In this document: piece by piece, positions 22,956 to 35,840 of the stretch | Layout of the letters: each line of letters begins with the position of its first letter | Position numbering within the stretch: the first letter of the stretch is position 1 | DNA from: Agrocybe praecox | Taxonomy: Eukaryota > Basidiomycota > Agaricomycetes > Agaricales > Agrocybaceae | Direction: 5' to 3' | NCBI GenBank assembly: GCA_964017145.1 | Contig: OZ024842.1 | Coordinates: 1,364,001-1,428,000 of the forward strand | Length of the DNA: 64,000 bases | Made by a program: the position numbers and the translations under genes | The notes under the pieces: generated by a model | Database searches by the model: none | What the model was told of the DNA's origin: nothing | What the model saw: only the letters and a program-made list of their open reading frames with translations

Positions 22956-25884
22956 ATGGTAGAAGGTCATCATCATAGGCCCACGCTCAAGCAAGTGAGT
23001 TATCATAATCTTGAAAGCCGAGCCCATCCATCGACATACTAAATCAGCATATCTCACTAGCAAAATAAACCATTCAAATCAAAACATGCGTCGAAAGGCT
23101 CACTGAAAGATGCAGCAAAAGGTGAGTTGTGCAGAAATCTTGCAACAAGTATCTCAGCTAACTTCGACATGCTTATTTTCCAGGTAAAATTGCACGCCAA
23201 TCCCCCAAAGCATTGCCTGGATCGAATGCTATTGCACAGTCTCGTCTAAACCGTAGAAACAATGCAAAGCAAGCCCAAGCAACAAAGCGAAATGCCTTGA
23301 TCTCAGCAACTCGTGTATTCAGTGGTGTAGATGGTGCACCCCGTATCGTCGCTGTAATTCCTCTCACTCATGATGTGAGCGTAAAGAGCACCGTCGAGTC
23401 TTTGGCAGAATCAATAGACGTTGAGGCAGATGGTTGCCTTGAAGATGGAATTTGGAAGATGAGGTGCGGGAGTTCTGATCTTGTGCTAAACCCCGCTTAA
23501 TTCTAAATGCAACTGTAGAGCCAATCGATTCAAAACATCTCTTCAATTCCGAACAGTGCCCTACAGGAGCTTTTATGCAGCTCTAGATGCCTGCAAAGTA
23601 GCAGACTATGTCGTCTTTGTGTTATCGAGTAGTGTGGAAGTGGACACATGGGGTGACACACTACTGCGTACATTGCAAGCACAGGGACTTCCAGACGTCG
23701 TCAGCGTCGTCTCTCCGGACGCCTCCATGGATGCTAAATCGCGTCCTGGAATTCTGAAATCTCTCTTATCCTTCGTGCAATACTTCGTCCCAACACAGGC
23801 GAGGGTATTTGATCTGCATGTTGCCTCAGAAAAATTAAACGCCTTGAGGTCTCTCGCTGAAGGAAAACCTACGGATGTGCGTTGGAAAGAAGGACGATCC
23901 TGGCTTCTTGGAGAATCTACAGAATGGGAAGACGGTACCCTAAAAGTTACTGGTGTCGTTCGAGGAACTCAGCTATCAGCAAATCGACTTATACACCTGC
24001 CGAACTTTGGCGATTTCCAGATTTCCAAGGTAGGTCAATGTTTTTCACTCATCGTCCGTCTTTGTTCACGTTGTTGTTTAGATCCTCTCTGCCCTACTTT
24101 CTAGGCCAGCAAAATCCGGACAAGTTACCATGGAGGTCGAGCCCTCCCTTGTGGCCGAACCCGATGCAGACGAGCAAGATTCTCTTGTATCAAGCAATGA
24201 CCCAGAAGATTTTGGCAACGAACAAACATGGCCTACGGAAGAGGAAATGAACGGGGCCGTCGACGAGATCCAACCCGAAATTCCTGATGCCGTTGTAGGC
24301 ACCACACCCAAGGCTGTTCGTCGAGTTCCCAAGGGGATGAGCGAGTACCAGGCGGCTTGGATTATCGATGACGACGATGAAGAAGGAGAAGAAGGCGGAG
24401 ATAGATCTCAACAAAGTGCAGAGGACACCGATATGGATGCCGCAGTCGAGGAGGAGGAAGAAATGGAAGACTTGGCCATGGACGACGCGCAGACTGAGAC
24501 GGGTGTAAGATTTGAAGATCTCGATAATGAAGAGGAGGAGGAACAGTGAGTTGTACAATTATCAACATACGGCATCAAATTAACGGTCGGTCGCCCATAG
24601 ATTACAGGAATGGAGGAACAGGAAACGTGAGGAGGATGATGACCTCTCATTCCCTGATGAAGTGGACACGCCCAAAGAAATACCCGCTAGAACTCGTTTC
24701 CAACGGTACCGTGGGCTAAGATCCTTTAGGACGAGTCCTTGGGATCCCTTTGAGAATCTTCCTCGTGATTACGCCAGGATTTTCCAGTTTGAAGATTTCA
24801 AGCGTACAGAACGCTCTGTTCGCCGACGCGCGGAAGAGGAATTGAACGCTGTTCAGGTGCGTATGTTGTGCACAAGCATATCTCACGCGGCTGATTTTAC
24901 TTTGTTTCCCTTTCCCAATTAGCCTGGAACGCGTGTTACGATTTATCTGAAAGATGTACCACAGGAAGCCTCGACTTCTTCACCAACGGTCTTGTTCTCT
25001 GTTCTACAACACGAGCATAAGGTTACTGTTACAAATTTCACTGTACAACGTAATACTGAGTATGACGGCTCGGTGAGGTCTAAGGTAAATATATTCTTTT
25101 GTGTTTCCTTTGACGCAGACTAAGCTTCGTTAGGATCCTTTGATTCTTTGTGTGGGGCCGCGACGTCTTGCCGTAAACCCCATATTCAGTCAACATACTC
25201 GGGGTGGTGGGAAAGGCGCTAATAACGTCCACAAATTTGAGAGATATCTTCGGCACGGCGTAACATCCGTGGCCACAATATACGGGCCCGTTGTTTATGG
25301 CAAACAGGCCTGTGTTCTTTTAAGAGAAACACAGGATGCTGAGGGTGAGTCCATTATCATTTCCCCGGTTGCCATTCCGATCATATCATGGCCATTGAGC
25401 CTATACCGAGTAGCTTGCTAACCGCCCGTCTTGTCATCTTGCAGCTCCACACCTTGTAGCTATGGGCACCTTCTTGAACCCCGATACAACGCGTGTCATC
25501 ACGAAACGTATCATTCTTACTGGTCACCCATTTAAAGTTCACAAGAAGACAGCCACAATTCGATACATGTTCTTCAATCCTGGTGAGTTTTTTTGTCTTT
25601 ATTTTGTTACCGTGGTTTTCTCAACCCTTGGTGAATAAGATGATGTCCATTACTTCAAACCCATCCAAATGCACACCAAGCACGGACGGACGGGGCATAT
25701 CCGCGAGTCACTGGGTACACACGGGTACTTCAAGGCGTACTTTGATGGCCCTATCAATCAAATGGACACAATTTGCATGTCCCTTTACAAACGGGTGTTC
25801 CCCAAGTGGGCTACACTCTGGACGCCGAAGGCAAGCGACAAACAGAATGGTACATACTTGCCATCCGATGCAATGGAGGAATAG
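22956..25884 (+). CDS. TSR1: Ribosome maturation factor Tsr1
   Basis: Pre-40S assembly factor related to the GTPase Bms1 but without GTPase activity. The start at 22956 ([13 protein letters not shown]) leads through short 5' exons to [26 protein letters not shown], then [15 protein letters not shown] and [24 protein letters not shown], where the GTP-binding P-loop of Bms1 is absent as in all Tsr1. The AARP2CN part is around [16 protein letters not shown]. An acidic insert ([11 protein letters not shown] and following) precedes [20 protein letters not shown], and the C-terminal RIBIOP_C domain includes [60 protein letters not shown] and GLTG-like [19 protein letters not shown]. About ten exons, about 800 residues, stop at 25884. 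High confidence. Confidence 0.95.
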
Positions 25885-26671
25885 ATCGCCGCAGCAGTGT
25901 ATACTACATCTCAAAAAATCATTCTTCATAAGCATTTTACATTTAAATTGCCCAATGACCGAGCCAATGAACAGTAGACGCTACTGTTCAATCAATATCG
26001 GCCATATCGACTGTGGTACATGTGCTATACGTCTGTAAATTGAATGTTCACTTCAACTCCTCCCACAAAAGTCACGATGTTACAGGTCATCTATCCGTCC
26101 CCCACGGACGCGCGTGTAGGTGTTCTGTCGAAAAACCCTATGGCATGCGCATTAACAGTAAGCATGCTGTTGGCATATCAAAGAGGGATTAAAAATCTCT
26201 TCGATGACGTGAAAAACAGTATTAACCTAGCGTATATATGCGTCGGGCTGTCCTCTAGAGACGATTATGCCTTTGCACGTTTATGGTCTGGCTGAAGTGG
26301 TCAATCAATTCCAGCCAAAATCAGGGATAAAAAACAGAGGGGACACACTAAGCATGGTCGCCATTTTGTCTGCGCGGACGACTCTAGAGTATACTGCAGG
26401 AATTTTGGACATTGCAGCGGAATGCTCCTGGGCAAGAGCAGATCTCGCGAGGGAGAACTGACGGAGGGTGTAATGAGCAAGCTCTTGAGAGTATCGTTCG
26501 GTTTTTTCTTGCGTAGAAATCATGGGGATATAGGATTGTAGACTTAACCAGAAACGCTGGCATCTTTATATAGCAGGTTCTGCGGGACCAGTTCGGACGA
26601 TACTCCACAAACAAACTACTAGAGAAAATGTCGTCATACTAGTCAAATACACATTCAAATAAATAAACCAA
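25885..26671. other. Convergent intergenic region TSR1/CLC
   Basis: About 790 bp. A plus frame at 26044-26295 (83 residues) and minus frames at 26305-26614 have no known domain and overlap weakly supported DNA. I call nothing. Confidence 0.4.
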
Positions 26672-29600
26672 TCATCTCCGGACAATCCGTCGGCTCCATT
26701 GTATACTGCGATTAATTATATTGCTCCCCCACGTCCATACTTCTTCTAGCAGTCCATCAAGCCCTCCACGCTCGTCCCATGACGGCCGATGATCAGGTTT
26801 TTCTGTCGCAATGAATCTGAGAACATCCTTGACAGTAACCAACCCCGACAGCACACCGTGATCTTCTACTAGAATTATTCGCGGCCTGCACCACAGTCCA
26901 ATCAGCCTCGACCAATTCACTACATGAAACTTTACTCACCCCATCCTCTTAAAGATTTGCATCACTATCTCAAGGGGTAGTTCTGGAGACACCGTCATAG
27001 CAGTCTGGGCCAATCCATTGTCAGCAAGAAGTGTCACCCTGTGGCACAATCACACACCTTATCCACCCAGGGCCAAAATTGAATACCTTCTCCAGCTGTG
27101 GTTGGAGCAAAGTATTCTTCTTCAGGCTCGTCGTCACCGTGTACTTCCGAACCCAGATCAATATCGTCCGGTTCTTCATGTTTAGCGGTGAACAAGCATG
27201 GCGTGTTGGCTGCTAGTCTGCCTCTTGACTTGCGGGCGCGTTCTGAATCATCGTGACGCGTTCTGTCATTTATTTTTGCTAATTATCGTTGATTTTCTTA
27301 CCCAGCACGTAACGTATTTCGCTTCGTTCGATGTATCCTACCAAGGTTAAAGATCCATCGGAAGAAACCACGGGAAATCCTTTGAAATTTGTTGACGAGA
27401 GCAAAGACTCTGGTGATCTCTGTAAGTATAGACTAGGAATGGGCGATAGCGCATGGGCAAACTTGCCAACATCTTTGACCCTCATGCCTGTTTCTGACAG
27501 AGTAGTAAGGTCTTTTCTCATGATGATAGACACTAGACTGCTTTTAGACACCGCGTGGAACCCATATTAGAAGCAAAGCAAAAAAGGACATACCATTAAC
27601 GTTGTAAACATGGTCTTCCTTTTCTAAGAAAGGGAAACCATTGAATCTGATCATTTCATCTGCAATACCATTTGTGCCGAGGAAGTCCCCAACAGCTTTC
27701 GTCACCAGAAGGACGATCTATAAAGTGACTGAGAATGGTACGCATCAACAGATATGCGATATTCTTACCATAGTTGGCAGGATATATGTCAGAGCCCCAG
27801 TAAGCTCGAACATAATGACCACTACTGTTACTGTGATTCTCATCACTCCACTGTCATAGTAAATACGTGATCAGAATAGAATCCATGAGAATGACGTCAT
27901 AGTTCCCACAAACCTCAAAGCAGCAGCAGCACCCAAAAATGCATACGTCCCTGGAGTGATGCATGGGACATCTGGGGCACAAAATTTGAAGATGCCAGAC
28001 TGCGGATACGCACTGAGGTGGGAAGCATTTAACTATCGATACCAAAGGCGAACGTTTGAGGTGCTTTACCTATACATGGCCTTCACTGCTATTCCAACCA
28101 TCCTGCCAAAGGTGGCACCGATGGCCATTGATGGGACGAATATACCTGCCGGAACTTTGCAACCATACGTGATAACCACGAACCCAATTCGAATTATAGT
28201 AGCGAGAAGTAAGGAGTTTGATATACTCCATTGGGCTGAAGTCCTGGGAGATGAAAACACAGTGTCATTAAACGATCGAGCGTGTAAAAAGAGCATTAGG
28301 ATACTGACTGGCATAGATTAAATACGTTTCCACCTCCTTCACATTCTTTGAACAAAATAGCCATACTAGACGTCATATCAATACGGAGGAACCGATTGAA
28401 GTACCCAATGATAGCGGTAAGCGTAGCGAGGGTGACTGCTTCAGCTACACCATGGTTTGCCAAATGTTTTCGCCTAAATGCAGCAACCTGTAAATTGAAC
28501 TTGATTACGAAGGCGCCATAAAGACCCTAGAATACGAGAACCACGCGTTAGGTGAATGCTCTGAAAATACGACAAACGGCAAGAGGAGCGAACCCCAAAA
28601 ATCCCTAGTATAATGAAAAAGATGATTTCGAAGAAGTGCCAGTCCCTGTCATAAGTAACCTGGAACAATACAATTTTACCCGTTCTGAATGGATTCATGG
28701 CCTACATGACATAGATGAGCCACGAATATATATATCGGGGATGCAACAATTACGAACGGCTAGTGTGAATGTTGCGACTAACGCGCAGAACATGCTTCTC
28801 CACATAGTCTTGATGCTAAATGTATGACTCATTTCCTAGAAGAACAGAACATCGTTGATACGAGCGCAGAATGACATAAACGAAAATCGAACTTACTTCA
28901 ATAGAAAACAAGACTCCTCCAATAGGCGAACCGAACGCAACAGCAACTCCTGCAGCACTGGCGGCTGTAACGATTTCGCGCATTTTACCTTGAAGAACTG
29001 CTGAATAACAATATCACAAGAGGCGGTGACAACTCACTTTGGCTACGGCGGAAATTATCAAAGAGCCCTGCCACTAATGACCCAATGCAGCACGCGACAT
29101 GGACTGAAGGGCCTTCTTTGCCAACAGACAATCCTGATGCGATGACCAATGGCTGCGAGATCCCGGTTAGGCGCTTAACGTTCAAAGTTTTGGAGACATA
29201 CGAGGGTGATGCTCTTTATAAAGAACGTCGCGAACCCCAAGAAACCCTGCATGACAAAACCCGCCAGAATACATTTGATTTCTGAAATGCCTGATCCAGC
29301 GGCGTACTTTGCAAACGACCGTACCAGATGTGAAGCTATGAATGAAAAGAGCATCTGATAGAGCCATGCAATATATTTAGGAGGGTACGGAGTATATGAG
29401 TATACGAACATGAGAGACAATGTAATGCTTACAGCAAATAAGACGAATATAATCCACCGCGCAAGGGTAACATGGCTCCAGGTATGCCATGATTCACATC
29501 CGTCCACTTCTTCCCCTTCTATTTCCCAACAGCAGAATTGTTGATTTAACCACCAACCATCTGAGCAGTATCCCATTTTGATGTCAGACAGCCATTCACT

Positions 29601-30092
29601 GACAATGGACACTACGGCTGCGTTCAAGCCTATGCATACGCCTAGATTGAAATGGCAGTAGCACTGTCAACCCAAATAGCTCCCAACATATCACTGTATA
29701 TACTCACCGATGAGAGTAAGGACAAACCAGCTCTGCCCGGCCATAATAACGGATCTGAACTGTGTCCATACACCAAACAGCTTGCTCATGCTCAGATTTC
29801 CATAGCGCCTGCGAGGTATATGAATAGTTCGTTCTTTCCGTAGACGCCGTTTTCTCTCCAGTATCGAATCTTGTATCCAATCTGGCAGAGGAACGCATCA
29901 AACCATGAGTTTCAAGCAGACAAGACGTGTAAATCAATCCTCGAAGAAATGAAAATGAAGCGTACCTATGGTAGTAAAATCCTCATAGCGCCTGTCAATA
30001 AGCATCAGAACAGGACCAGTGTAAACATATATAGATAGACACCTAATTTCTTCGAGCTCTTCCTCTTCAAGTTCTGAAGGATCCATCGTCAT
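26672..30092 (-). CDS. CLC-family chloride transporter with CBS domains
   Basis: Intracellular membrane chloride/proton transporter related to yeast Gef1 and ClC-3/4/5. The start at 30092 ([17 protein letters not shown]) is the first in-frame ATG giving the typical acidic N-terminus; an in-frame ATG 57 bp upstream is possible. Exons run through [20 protein letters not shown], the first helices, then [21 protein letters not shown] (anion-filter motif 1), [24 protein letters not shown] (gating Glu in GKEGP), and [18 protein letters not shown], where the second Glu is the proton glutamate present in exchangers and lacking in channels. The cytosolic C-terminus has two CBS domains, the last around [23 protein letters not shown]. 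About a dozen introns, roughly 780 residues. Probable role is acidification and ion balance of Golgi, vacuole or endosomes. Family sure, some exon borders unresolved. Confidence 0.88.
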
Positions 30093-30573
30093 TTTGTGGT
30101 CGTCGTATAAGGCAAGTTGCTTCGGACATCGAGTTACGCAGTAGATCAAAACGCGTTCCTGTAAATATCATGCCGACTCGGAGAGCTGATGGTGAGAATT
30201 TGGTACCGTAACCGGTCTACCCGCAGCGCAAAATTGGGGGGGGGGGGGCACAATACATTCGCGATAATATAACAACTATGGTATTGAGGGCATGCAAGAA
30301 TCTATGTAACAAAAATGGGTATAACAACATGCTAGATACCAAGAGACCTGGCACAGGTATAAAGGTACATAGACAGCACAGGGAGGGATCCAAAGGAGAC
30401 GCTGGACACATAGCAGTAAACACAAAGAAGAATAAACAACAAAATTAACCTGCATTCCACATAAAACAACAGAAGGGTATGAACCAAAATACTTCCTCAC
30501 ATAAAAAAAATTCAAAAGAGAGTTCAAGTGTGAATGTCCAAAATAATAGGTAGCCAAGTGCGCCTGCCACAGC
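30093..30573. other. Intergenic region between CLC start and septin end
   Basis: About 480 bp, holding the CLC promoter and the septin 3' end. Includes a run of 13 G at 30236-30248. Confidence 0.5.
30236..30248. repeat. Homopolymer G tract
   Basis: Thirteen consecutive G residues, 144 bp upstream of the CLC start codon. On the CLC coding strand it is a C tract. Confidence 0.95.
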
Positions 30574-32190
30574 TCAGAAAGATATTCCTCCTCCTCCAGC
30601 TTGAGAAGTGATTCTGCTTTCCAGGTTTCTGTAAAACATTGTCGGGACATGCACTTCCTTAAACATTCTGACGACATACCTAAGCGCAGTTTCTTTTGCC
30701 ATCAACTCTTGTCTCTTCTCATTGATTTCTCTTTGCACCCTCATTTCGATGTCGCGTAGCTGATGGCAAAAATCAGCAAACGTAACATCCGACAAACAGA
30801 AATCAGCAAACCTTCTCTTCCTCTCTGCGCAATTGCTCTTCTTTGATCCTGACAGTTTGAGTAGCAAGTTCGGAAGGCAAAATCTGAGAGTCCCGAATGT
30901 TCGAGTCTGGGCTCCTCGAGAGTTTCTCTGTACGGTAGGTCTCGTAAAGGATATCCTCGGTGATTGACTTCAGGTCATTCAAATGGGAGCTGGCGACATC
31001 CATAAGCAAGAAGATCAAGCGAACAAGCAATCATAATCACGGCTTACCCCAAAATAGCGCTGCGCAGCCTCACAAAATCGGAATGGTGTGGGTTGTCGAC
31101 TTCCACAATGCCCCAAGGGTACATCCTTACACGGACTGGCTCGCCTTCAATTTCCATTTCTTCCTCTGAACCGACAACAGCAAATGGCAAAAGGGCCTGA
31201 AGATCAACTGTTCAGCTATGTGATCGTAGAAATATAAGGTTAAACTGACACGTAGTTCCATATTGTCTCCAACGGTCTCTTCATCGTCTTCTTCAATATC
31301 GTATGGGAAGTTATAAATTGGAATTTCGTAGAAATCAATGTCTTCCATAATCTTTGAGAGACATTAACGTTATTTAACTGGGCAAACAGGAAACCGGCAT
31401 ACTTACCCTCTTTTTGAACGCCCTGAGTTCTTTTGGCGTCAATGAATCAGCTTTGCCGATGACCGGAATGACATTGACGCGCGGAGATAGTCGTCTCATT
31501 AATTCAATGTCCATTTCCCTCAATCTTGTACGATAAAGAGAGTGACAATAAGTTTCAGGTTGACCCTATCTGACTTATCAACACTCACGCATGTCCAGTC
31601 GGCGGGATAAAATATAAAAGAGCGTGCACTCTGTTGTCTTGAAAACGGGGATTGCGTTTAATCCGTGACTGTTCTGCGAGGATATCATCATACTGGCGCT
31701 CGAGATAGTTCACAATTTCTTGGAATCTAAAGTATTACGTATTAGCTGAGGTGTTCAAGTCAAAGCGGCTATACTGGCACGTACGCATGTTCATTATCGA
31801 TGTTATCACCGAATCCAGGTGTGTCTACGACGGTCAAAGCAATGCGAATCCCGTCCTCCTCCAGCTCTGAAGAAAAGTGCAATAGCTGAGAAACGCCTTG
31901 CAGAGATTCCTCATACGTGTAGGTTCTTACCAACATTGGCAGGCTTTATTTTGATTCCGGACTCAAAGTGCGCTGTTTCAGGAGTCTCGATTTCTTTGTG
32001 TTGAAGGACGTCTGCCTCGCAAAGGGTGTTCACGAACGTAGTACGACCAGTACCCGAGGCACCTATAGATTTGATATGAAGAGATATAATCACAACGAAC
32101 GTAAGGCCACAAGAATATGCACCAACCAACGACCATAATCGTGAACTGCACTCCCTTCACTTTATTTCTCCTGCGTCCAGAGATAGGCAT
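30574..32190 (-). CDS. Septin, Cdc11/AspA-like
   Basis: GTP-binding filament protein of the septin ring at septa and buds. Starts at 32190 ([22 protein letters not shown]). An intron (donor right after the Val-Val-G codons near 32139, acceptor near 32064) completes the P-loop [15 protein letters not shown]; the GRTTF form, rather than GKSTL, points to the Cdc11 group. Following motifs: [16 protein letters not shown] (G3, Switch II), [15 protein letters not shown] (G4 AKAD-like), and the septin unique element including [10 protein letters not shown] and [10 protein letters not shown] coiled coil follows ([33 protein letters not shown]). The last exon is joined over a 51-nt intron to [17 protein letters not shown], stop at 30574. 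About eight introns, about 380 residues. Septin call certain; subgroup assignment moderate. Confidence 0.92.
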
Positions 32191-32954
32191 TTTGCTTGAG
32201 GTATACGTTGTGAAAGCGGTTCAAGAAGGGATGCAAGTAGCTTGCACCCGCGTTTTTTAAGTAAAGGATTATTTAAGAATAAGAAGGGGGAACCAGGAGG
32301 CTTTAATTATGGCGGTCGTGAAGTAACAACTTGTGATGCGCTCGGGCCCCTTATTAGGTCTGCGCCAAATTTAGAACGTTCCCTCTTTCCTCCAAACTAC
32401 CATTCGGAATGCCCGTGTACATGAGATCCTCCATTTTAGGCCTTTTAGAGCCCATTTTATCCCTCAGGTATACTCACCAGCAGAGTTCTTGGAAGTTCTA
32501 CGGAAACCAAGTGTCAACGGACAGTGCGGGTAAATTGCGTAAAATCAAGGGGAAGCCAAAGGTAGTGGTGATAATCAATTCTCAAAGTCCACGTAGCTCG
32601 CCTCGTCATCGAGCTTCCCAATGAACGCCGTCGTACGACTCGCTCTTGGGCATGATGCTCATATAAGGGCCAGAGAGGGTGCAAATCGGAAACATTTGAT
32701 TCTTACTTATATTTTGCTCCGTTGATGAGCGGTGAGAAAAACGGCATCGTTCAATGTATATTTTGGTCATTGGATCAAGGCATAAATCAACATTACGCTG
32801 GAATATGACAGCTAATCAAGCTTGTGAAATCAACAAGAAATCAAGGGCTGTCATGATGTTTGTTATTGCAGAGTTTTAAATACGATCCAACATACTGGAT
32901 TCCACATTCCTCCAAACGAATCGACCGCCTCACAAAAATTCGCAATTTACAGTC
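32191..32954. other. Divergent intergenic region septin/SDR
   Basis: 764 bp between two start codons. Short plus-strand frames at 32242-32624 have no domain. AT-rich with AGTTTTAAATACG near 32871-32883, possibly a TATA-like element of the SDR gene about 75 bp before its ATG. Confidence 0.4.
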
Positions 32955-34473
32955 ATGAGCCACATTCCCGATGAGAAACTTTTCTCTTTCTCAAGCCGCG
33001 TCAAAGGCAAGGTTGTTGTTATCACAGGTAGGCACTTCAAATACTTTGGTCCTTCTGCACTCTTAACTGACAACATTGCTTACCTTCAGGAGCGGCCAAT
33101 GGCATAGGCAAAGAAACAGCTCTCCGTTTTGCATCATTCGGGTACGTACACAACTTTCTTTCGCCGCTTAGGCTTCGCTTCTCCTCTTATAATCTAGCTT
33201 CTTCAACTCATTCATGATGATAGTGCGAAAGTCGTCATTGGAGATTTAGACATTGCAGGGGCGAACAAAGTCGTCGAGGAGATAGAAAGGGATGGAGGGT
33301 ATGTCCTTGTGATATTTTCTCTCTTTTGGCCGAAACTCATAAAATGCCTATTTAATAGGTCTGCAGCCTCTATCAAGTGCAATGTCACCGACTTTGATCA
33401 GCAGGTCGAAATGTTTGAGCTCGCAATGAAGAAATATGGTTCGGTCGACATTGTGGTATGTAAATTGCGAGCCTGACTGCCCTACCATCCGAATAAAACT
33501 TTATAGATACCCAACGCGGGCGTATCAGAGGTTGGCACCTTCCAAAAACTCCAATTCAAGGATGGCAAGCCCGTGAAACCGAATATGCTCACGGTCGAGG
33601 TCAACTTATTTGGACCCCTATATAGTGCGTAACTTTTTCTTCGCCCCTTGGTGTAAAAGTTAAACTTATAATTCATTCGCAGCTGCGCATCTCGCATTAC
33701 ACTACCTCGAAATTAACAAGCAAGAGGGCGACCTCAAGTCTCTTATCATGATTGGGTCCATGGGTGCGTGTGTTTTTCTGTTCTTACTCACCTCAATTAT
33801 TAACGGTTCTATTTATAATTATAATAGCATCATGGCAGGGTATACCATCCGGCGAGATGTATTCTGGTTCAAAGCATGCTATTCTTGGAGTCATGCGAGC
33901 TCTTTATCCTATCATGGATCTCAAAGGCATCCGCGTCGGCACCATCCATCCATTTTTTGCGGGTAAAAATTTCCTCTACTACCTCTAATAGAAAGGTCAA
34001 CTCATCCTACGTCTTTTGCTAGATACTGCTATTGTGCCCGTTGTGGTCAAGCTTCTCCTCGCAGGCATCCCATTAACTCCAGTTTCACGCGTAGCAGGAG
34101 CCATCTTTTACGCTGCTACCGATGCTGACAACAGCAGCAACGGCTCAGCGTGGCTCCTCGTTGACGACGGCCCCGTTTTCCAGGTGCCAAAAGAGGAATT
34201 CAAGGAGGGTGTCTACAAAATGATCGATGAGAGAGCAAATAAAGGAAAGGCGTAAGTGGCGCAACATTTTGTTGAAGCAGCTGTTTTCTTTTCTTATTCA
34301 TTTGTTACAGTGCTCTGCAAGGTGCACAAGCCTGGGCTCGTTTCTTCCGGGACATCTGGCGTATCACCGGGAAGACCGTCATTACTACATCTATCGTCGC
34401 TGGATTGGCGAAGGTTACATATGATAACAGGGCGACGATCGAGGAGGCCATCCGAACCTTTACTGCTCAATGA
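32955..34473 (+). CDS. Short-chain dehydrogenase/reductase
   Basis: NAD(P)-dependent oxidoreductase of the classical SDR family, about 310 residues in about ten exons. Start at 32955 (MSHIPDEKLFSFSSRVKGK). The cofactor loop reads VVVITGGANGIGKETALRFAS (TG-x3-G-x-G), followed by KVVIGDLDIAGANKV, NVTDFDQQVEMFE, the N-A-G motif in IPNAGVSEVG, and the catalytic YSGSKHA (Y-x3-K) in the exon near 33857-33900; the catalytic Ser is in SLIMIGSM before an intron. The Asp in GDLD suggests NAD preference. The C-terminus (ALQGAQAWARFFRDIWRITG) resembles fungal SDRs annotated as 15-hydroxyprostaglandin-dehydrogenase-like. Substrate unknown. Confidence 0.88.
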
Positions 34474-34711
34474 TTTATAAAGACGTGTATAGTATGGATG
34501 TCATTGGTGGGCATATGGTTTTAAATAAAGGAATATGGAATCTGATGAAATACTAAATAACTAATGCTAATGAATATAATGAATACGCGAAATCCACCGT
34601 TATGTTGGTACAAAAATTGATGATACATGGACTGATGATACAAATTATCCAAGACGACCGCTGAGAATAACAGAAAGATGTTGAAAGAATGAGGTTCGAC
34701 TCCAGGCATAA

Positions 34712-35719
34712 CTAAGATGCCGAGGAGGATTTATGCACATCTCTATGGCCGTTGAATATAAAGATGAGCATTCGATAGGGAGCAAAGATAACGCACCTTC
34801 TACTATTTTGAACGCGGATGAATAGCCAGTCAACAGCAGCTCTGACACCCGTTCTATAGGAACCGCGGGCAAAGGTCAGCAGATGCGATTGAAGCGTTCG
34901 AACAAGACACACCCTTCTAGCGCAGAGACGCCCATTACATCCAAGCTCGCGATTCTTTCTCTGCGCATAGCTTGATCGGCGCTGCTAGAGTTATCTGTTT
35001 CGCCGTATCGTGGACGACGGGCACTTTCCAGCTTGCGCTGATGCCAATCTTCGTAGTCGTGCCTGATCTCATCTACAGAGAGACTTAGCGGAGAATCTTG
35101 CTTATTAGCAATTAATAGTAGAGGTAGCCCCAGAATTTGAGGATTCGAGAGCACGCTGTCTAGAAAATCTCCGGTCGGTCTTTATTAATCTGTCGTATAT
35201 ACACATTGTGCTCACCAAAGACTTCCCAACCTTCACTAAGACGTTCGCGGTCTTCTGCGTCGATGACATACACGACGGCATGGCAGTCATCGTAGTAGCG
35301 ATGCCATATATTACGTATACCGCGCTGCCCTCCTAGATCCCAAAACTGAAGAATTGTAGACGGAAGGACGATAGTTCCAGCTAAGTGAGATATGTCAAGT
35401 ATGTCCTCCTGCAATATTACAAGACGCGACAGACTGTTTTGCCCAACTGTTGGGCCTATCTTATCGGGTGAGAGCCCAGGTGTCTCGTTGTATAGAGTCT
35501 TTATCTTTTCCAGGAACGTCTGTTGAAACTGTTATCGAACTTGTCTTCAATGTTGGTAAATAATGAAGAACGCACGGTTTTGCCAGCGCCGTCAAGGCCA
35601 ATGATGATTACCGAGAACTCTTCTTTCCTAAAACAATGAGAAAGAGCGCATATATTCAATTTGTTTGCGGACAAATACCTTGTTAAATGCTCATGAAGGC
35701 CTTTTAGGAGATGATACAT
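34712..35719 (-). CDS. Arf-related small GTPase (ARFRP1/Arl3-type)
   Basis: Golgi GTPase that recruits Arl1 and golgins. The start at 35719 (MYHLLKGLHEHLTRKEEFSV) matches the ARFRP1 N-terminus, which lacks the Gly2 for myristoylation; an in-frame ATG 123 bp upstream gives unrelated sequence. Motifs: IIIGLDGAGKT (G1), TILQFWDLGGQRGIRNIWHRYY (G3), LLLIANKQD (G4) and MGVSALEG (G5). Between G4 and G5 there is a longer, charged insert (HQRKLESARRPRYGETDNSSS) than in animals. After TGVRAAVDWLFIRVQNSRR the end is unclear: reading on gives a stop at 34712, while a GTGCGT...TTAG intron would instead end at 34645 with SYAWSRTSFFQHL. About six introns and about 240 residues. Only 121 bp separate it from the VMA16 start. 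Confidence 0.86.
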
Positions 35720-35840
35720 TGTGAAGCCGCGCCGTGAGCAGTGACCGCGAATTCGGAAGTGACGCACTGCGGCCACACAACGGGCCAAACAACGCTCTCC
35801 TCCCTTCTCCCAACGTCCATCCCAGTTCGAGTCGGTTAAC
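35720..35840. promoter_or_regulatory. 121-bp bidirectional promoter ARFRP1-like/VMA16
   Basis: Both 5' leaders and both promoters must fit here or overlap the neighbouring 5' ends. GC-richer than surrounding introns. No TATA seen. Confidence 0.55.

Noticed and set aside
34693..34703. GGTTCGACTCC, a perfect-looking tRNA B box
   Set aside because: No matching A box, acceptor stem or cloverleaf could be built around it; it falls at the 3' end of the Arf-related gene.
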